From assembly GCA_020444775.1 (NCBI GenBank), contig JAGRHX010000635.1, positions 1-11,004 of the forward strand: DNA of 11,004 nt, read 5' to 3'. This stretch comes from Gammaproteobacteria bacterium. GTDB lineage: Bacteria; Pseudomonadota; Gammaproteobacteria; HK1. The notes under the pieces were generated by a model that saw only the letters and a program-made list of their open reading frames with translations, did not search any database and was not told the DNA's origin. Positions 7,963 to 11,004 of the stretch are shown here, one piece after another. Position numbers and translations under genes: made by a program. How positions within the stretch are numbered: position 1 is the first letter of the stretch; the number at the start of each line of letters is the position of its first letter.

Positions 7963-8672
7963 GGCTGCATCACCAGCCCGCTGCTGGCGGCGGGCTCGTG
8001 CACCGCACGGCACGGGCTCGCCGCGGCCCGGACCGCGCCAGCTGCCGGGGCGGGAGCCGTATCGGCGGTAGTCGCTCTGCCGGCCGTTGTCTGAGCTTCG
8101 TTCGTGCGCATCGCGTCGCCGATCAAAGCACCGACCTCGGCCGCCGACGAAAGACCACGCAACGACGGTTGCGGGTGGCTGAAGTGCCAGGGTCGCACCC
8201 ATGGCCACAGCAGCAACCAGGAAACGCGTTGACCGGCCACGCACTGCAAGGCGATGTCGCCCGTGCCCCTCGAATCCGCGCGCAGACGCGCGGCCTCGAT
8301 GCTCGCGAACGGCAGATTGGTCGTGGTCGGGACCGCAATGCCCTGACGCAGCACCAGTCGCTTGCTGGTCACGGTGAACACCGTGGTCGCCGTGAACAGC
8401 CAGGCAATGCCCGCGATGAGACCCAGGCCCAGGGCCGCGAGCAGCAGCGGCGTCGCGCACGTATCCAAGGTGGTGCCGAGCTGGCCGACCGAGCGCTGGG
8501 TCTCGATCGCCCGCCAGAGAATCAACACAAGGAAGTACAGCGCAATCCAGTGGATTCGAAAAACACGCGTGGCGACCAGCCACCAGCTCGGCGAGCCCTG
8601 CCAGATCAGATGCTCACCCCGAGGCAGAAGTCGCGGCAAGCCTCGTACCGGCTCGAAGTCGTGCTCGTTCAT
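7959..8672 (-). CDS. puhB: PuhB, reaction-centre assembly protein with bacterial PH-like domain
   Basis: 237 residues. The N-terminal part carries the family pattern GLPRLLPRGEHLIWQG (11-26), then hydrophobic segments at about 38-54 and 73-96. The region VFTVTSKRLVLRQGIAV (98-114) with NLPFASIEAARLR (119-131) matches the bPH_2-type fold seen in PuhB. PuhB assists reaction-centre assembly, before LH1 addition, in Rhodobacter. Residues after ~190 form an Ala/Thr/Pro-rich tail that looks disordered and may be lineage-specific. ATG 8672 has GGAG 8 nt upstream and overlaps the puhA stop as ATGA; puhC overlaps its own stop in the same manner, so puhA-puhB-puhC form a translationally linked trio. 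Confidence 0.92.
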   Translation of the reverse strand: MNEHDFEPVRGLPRLLPRGEHLIWQGSPSWWLVATRVFRIHWIALYFLVLILWRAIETQRSVGQLGTTLDTCATPLLLAALGLGLIAGIAWLFTATTVFTVTSKRLVLRQGIAVPTTTNLPFASIEAARLRADSRGTGDIALQCVAGQRVSWLLLWPWVRPWHFSHPQPSLRGLSSAAEVGALIGDAMRTNEAQTTAGRATTADTAPAPAAGAVRAAASPCRAVHEPAASSGLVMQP

Positions 8673-9457
8673 AGCAGCGACTCCACGCGGCCCGGCCACG
8701 CGTACAGCTTGCCACCACCAAAGTAAGCGACGATCCGCTCCTCCTCGAGGAAGGTGATCCGGTCTGGCTGGCGCAATGCCGGGACCTGAGAGAACTGTGC
8801 CGCTGTGATCGCATCGACGAGCACCCGACGGCGGCGACCATCTACACGCGCGAAGTTGAGCGGCAGAAGCACCCGTTGCTCCGTTTCGGACGACGGCAAG
8901 CGTACCTCCAGATAACGGATCAACAGCTCGGATTGGTCGATCCACACGTCGCAGACCTCTCCAGCAGCGCCGCCATCGACCGCGACCACGGCCATGCCAC
9001 GTGGGTCCGGATCACGTTCGTCCAGGGCGAATGCCGAGAGCGCGCGCAGCGGCAGGATCTTCGGCTCGCCTTCCGGCGTGAGGTCTGGCACGTCAGCCCG
9101 CTGCGCGTAAGCGCCAGGCCCCACGCCATCGAGCATCGGGTTGCCGGTGGGCTGCAGGGGTGCGCCAGGCCAGGGCGCTACCGGTAGCGCACGCAACAGT
9201 CGCGTGTCGACCTTGTGATCGGGCTTCTGCACGATGCTGCCATCGTGCAGACGATAGGACTTCGGCGGGGGCACTGGCGGGAAGCCCTCCACCACGATGC
9301 GTCCACCACTGAGCTCGGTCAGATCGGACTCGAGCGGATAGCCCTCACGCTTGTTCTCGCGATGCAGGTAATAGATGAGCCCGGCGAAGAAGATCCAGAA
9401 CGCGTAGAGCACCACCTGTGCGACGTCCATATACGTCGTGATCGAACCTGTCTCCAT
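8669..9457 (-). CDS. puhA: Photosynthetic reaction centre H subunit
   Basis: PuhA caps the L/M core on the cytoplasmic side and guides proton delivery to QB. It has 262 residues, the usual size. One transmembrane helix (about 12-31, MDVAQVVLYAFWIFFAGLIY region) follows a short periplasmic start, then YYLHRENKREGYPLE leads into the cytoplasmic domain. Family landmarks are GFPPVPPPKSYRL (58-70), a PGAYAQRADVPDLT block (114-127), KILPLRA (133-139), and GEVCDVWIDQSELLIRYLEV (166-185), in which Glu177 corresponds to the conserved Glu173 near QB in Rhodobacter. The C-terminal QFSQVPALRQPDRITFLEEE (221-240) is also typical. The start is fixed by a perfect AGGAGG 5 nt upstream. It is the first gene after a 186-nt leader. 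Confidence 0.97.
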   Translation of the reverse strand: METGSITTYMDVAQVVLYAFWIFFAGLIYYLHRENKREGYPLESDLTELSGGRIVVEGFPPVPPPKSYRLHDGSIVQKPDHKVDTRLLRALPVAPWPGAPLQPTGNPMLDGVGPGAYAQRADVPDLTPEGEPKILPLRALSAFALDERDPDPRGMAVVAVDGGAAGEVCDVWIDQSELLIRYLEVRLPSSETEQRVLLPLNFARVDGRRRRVLVDAITAAQFSQVPALRQPDRITFLEEERIVAYFGGGKLYAWPGRVESLL

Positions 9458-9462
9458 CTTCC

Positions 9463-9468
9463 CCTCCT
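9463..9468 (-). promoter_or_regulatory. puhA ribosome binding site
   Basis: Perfect AGGAGG on the minus strand, 5 nt before ATG 9457, the strongest Shine-Dalgarno seen in this window. It fits the need to make the structural H subunit in larger amounts than the enzymes around it. Confidence 0.85.
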
Positions 9469-9496
9469 CATACCCACGAAATCGAAGTCTCTGGCA

Positions 9497-9512
9497 CCGT
9501 CGTAGCCGACGG
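9497..9512 (-). promoter_or_regulatory. GC hairpin in the puhA leader
   Basis: A perfect 6-bp stem CCGTCG/CGACGG closed by a 4-nt loop, 39 nt upstream of the puhA start, inside the 186-nt untranslated gap after lhaA. No T-run follows, so it is not a classical terminator. Stem-loops at such sites can protect the 5' end of downstream mRNA or mark a processing point; this role is inferred. Confidence 0.4.
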
Positions 9513-9524
9513 CGAAGACTCCGT

Positions 9525-9545
9525 GTGTTGATCCGCGGCGAACAC
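9525..9545. promoter_or_regulatory. Inverted repeat upstream of puhA, possible regulator site
   Basis: GTGTT-N11-AACAC, with a central CCGCGG, sits 67 nt upstream of the puhA start. It resembles dyad operators and contains a TGT...ACA pair, but the spacing of that pair is 13, not the 12 of the CrtJ/PpsR consensus. A TTGAT half-site (9528-9532) lacks the FNR partner half. No clear -35/-10 was found beside it. The rest of the 9458-9643 gap holds no gene. Confidence 0.25.
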
Positions 9546-9643
9546 GATTGCCTCATGCGCTCGTGTCGTCGTATTCCCATCTCGCCGGCCGGTGACTGCA
9601 CGAATCCCGGCTCGGCGATGGCGCAGGCGACAACCGGTCAGGC

Positions 9644-11004
9644 TCAACTCGGAAACTCCGCCAGCGCCATGCGCTCACCCGCCGCGCTGGCTCCGGCATG
9701 GTCAGGGCGCACCAGTGGCCCGACCGCGACAAGGCTCGCAAACAACAGCACGATCTCGAGCTGATACACGAAGCCGTAACCCACAGCCGGTCCAGTCAGC
9801 GCGGGGCCGAGAACACCGCTCATGGCCAGCGCCGACACGCTGTCACGCAGCACGCCACCCGCGGTGATGGCAACACCGGCCGCCGTGGCATTCACTGCGC
9901 CCCACGCGCCCAGTGCCAGGCCATTGGCATGGCCACGTCCCATGACCATCGCACCGAGCAGCATCGAGACCGAGAACAGTCCGCCGCCAAAACCGATCAA
10001 CGCAGTGCCTACATAGAACAGCAAGGGCGAGCCGAACGGAGCGGCCAGCAGCACCGCGGCAAATGCCCAGATGCCGATGACAATCCCGGTCCCGGCGAGC
10101 CTGAACTTGTTGCCGCCTCGCCCGAGCCGGTACGCAGCAAAGCCGAAGGCGGCGAGAGAACCGGCGGCAAGCAATGCGGTGAGCAGGGTCGTCTGTCGCA
10201 CCGACAGATTCAGCACCTGGCCGCCATAAGGCTCCAGCAGGATGTCCTGCATGCTGAAGCCAGCCGTTCCGAGTCCCAGCGCGAGCAGCAATCTGCGCGC
10301 GCCATGCTTGGCCGTGAACTCGCGCCAGCAGTCCCTGAAGATCGCCGAGGGTCGATCGTGTCGAGTCATTGCCGGCGACCTCGGCTCTTGCTTCCACAAG
10401 GCCACCAGGTTCATGAGGATGGTGGCGAGCGCGGCGCCCTGAACGACCTGGATGAGTCGCAGCGGACTGAACTCCGCAAGCAGCTTGCCCAACAGCAGCG
10501 AGCTGACGAGCATGCCCGAAAGCAACATCACGTATAGCAATGCAACCACGCGGGGTCGGGTATGCGCGGGCGCCAGATCGGTTGCCAGAGCCAGGCCGGC
10601 GGTCTGTGTGGTGTGTAAACCGGCGCCGCACAGCAAGAAGGCGAGCGCCGCTCCCACGTGCCCGTACCATACCGGGCCGTGCGTGTCGCCAGACAGCACC
10701 AGCAGCGCGAACGGCATTATGGCAAGCCCGCCGAACTGCAGCAGGGAACCGATCCAGAGATAGGGCACGCGCCGCCAGCCCAGGAAGGAACGATGCTGAT
10801 CGGATCGATGACCGATCAGCGCACGCAATGGTGCGAACAGCAATGGAAGGGAGACCATCAAGGCGACCAGCCAGGAGGGAACGCCCAGCTCGACGATCAT
10901 CACGCGATTCAAGGTGCCGTTCAGCAGCACAAGGGCCAGACCGACCGATACCTGGAACAGAGACAACCGCAGCAGTCGCGGCAACGGCAATTCCTCGCTC
11001 GCCG
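9644..11004 (-). CDS. lhaA: LhaA, PucC-family LH1 assembly protein (5' end outside window)
   Basis: At least 452 residues of a polytopic membrane protein of the major facilitator-like PucC/LhaA family (bacteriochlorophyll delivery group), about 12 hydrophobic segments. Visible: LPRLLRLSLFQVSVGLALVL, LNRVMIVELGVPSWLVA, then LRALIGHRSDQHRSFLGWRRVPYLW, a cytoplasmic loop motif of this family, TAGFSMQDILLEPYGGQVL in the middle and GLFSVSMLLGAMV near the end. LhaA is needed for LH1 assembly, probably by handling bacteriochlorophyll. The frame stays open to the right edge (AlaSerGluGluLeu before the first possible TTG at 10990), so the start lies outside. Position directly upstream of puhA favours LhaA over the LH2-linked PucC and over related paralogues. 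The C-terminal ~20 residues are Ala/Gly-rich. Confidence 0.93.
   Translation of the reverse strand, partial: ASEELPLPRLLRLSLFQVSVGLALVLLNGTLNRVMIVELGVPSWLVALMVSLPLLFAPLRALIGHRSDQHRSFLGWRRVPYLWIGSLLQFGGLAIMPFALLVLSGDTHGPVWYGHVGAALAFLLCGAGLHTTQTAGLALATDLAPAHTRPRVVALLYVMLLSGMLVSSLLLGKLLAEFSPLRLIQVVQGAALATILMNLVALWKQEPRSPAMTRHDRPSAIFRDCWREFTAKHGARRLLLALGLGTAGFSMQDILLEPYGGQVLNLSVRQTTLLTALLAAGSLAAFGFAAYRLGRGGNKFRLAGTGIVIGIWAFAAVLLAAPFGSPLLFYVGTALIGFGGGLFSVSMLLGAMVMGRGHANGLALGAWGAVNATAAGVAITAGGVLRDSVSALAMSGVLGPALTGPAVGYGFVYQLEIVLLFASLVAVGPLVRPDHAGASAAGERMALAEFPS

Noticed and set aside
9575..9595. CCGGCCGG palindrome after lhaA considered as a terminator
   Set aside because: It has no loop as an RNA hairpin and no T-run follows; in GC-rich DNA such palindromes are expected by chance.
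9698..10537. Plus-strand open frame of 279 codons opposite lhaA
   Set aside because: Antisense to a multi-span membrane protein; hydrophobic codons reverse into Gln/Arg/His/Glu-rich sequence, a typical artefact.
10601..10635. TGT...ACA pair resembling a CrtJ/PpsR box inside lhaA
   Set aside because: Spacing is 13 nt rather than 12, it lies within coding sequence, and it is about 1.1 kb from puhA.
1..11004. tRNA, rRNA, CRISPR array, insertion sequence or integrase
   Set aside because: The window is nearly fully occupied by recognised coding sequence; I saw no spaced direct repeats, terminal inverted repeats with transposase, or RNA gene signature in the gaps.

Overview
This window is part of the photosynthesis gene cluster of a purple (anoxygenic phototrophic) proteobacterium. 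Evidence is a tightly packed minus-strand run of bacteriochlorophyll, 5-aminolevulinate and reaction-centre assembly genes, all with strong family motifs, in GC-rich DNA with high third-position GC. The order lhaA-puhA-puhB-puhC-acsF-puhE-hemA is known from purple proteobacteria. The aerobic-type cyclase AcsF and the crtC remnant point to oxygen-tolerant pigment synthesis and an acyclic carotenoid pathway. The protein style (AcsF, cysteine-bearing BchI) resembles gamma- or betaproteobacterial phototrophs more than Rhodobacter, but I cannot fix the lineage from this window.

Layout from left to right in coordinates (transcription of the main block runs right to left). Positions 2-292 hold the 3' end of a plus-strand gene that looks like crtC (acyclic carotenoid 1,2-hydratase). 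It converges on bchO with a 24-nt gap filled by a small hairpin. Minus-strand genes follow: bchO (317-1255), bchD (1272-3176), bchI (3160-4215), hemA/ALAS (4212-5435), a 111-nt gap, puhE (5547-6314), acsF (6330-7397), puhC (7408-7962), puhB (7959-8672), puhA (8669-9457), a 186-nt gap with a GC hairpin and an inverted repeat, and lhaA (9644 to the window edge, 5' end missing).

How they work together: ALAS makes 5-aminolevulinate, the precursor of all tetrapyrroles. BchI and BchD are the ATPase and adaptor subunits of Mg-chelatase, which commits protoporphyrin IX to bacteriochlorophyll (the catalytic subunit BchH is not in the window), and BchO is linked to the same step. AcsF closes the isocyclic ring. 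PuhA is the reaction-centre H subunit; PuhB, PuhC, PuhE and LhaA help assemble the reaction centre and LH1. Stop/start overlaps (puhA/puhB, puhB/puhC, hemA/bchI, bchI/bchD) and short gaps suggest one or two long polycistronic messages. The only gaps over 100 nt in the block lie upstream of puhA and of hemA.

I see no tRNA, rRNA, CRISPR, insertion sequence or phage element. I do not see an undescribed system here. The points worth a second look are the ALAS/Mg-chelatase coupling, the puhA leader, the non-ATG start of bchD, the cysteine cluster in BchI and the odd tail of the crtC remnant.
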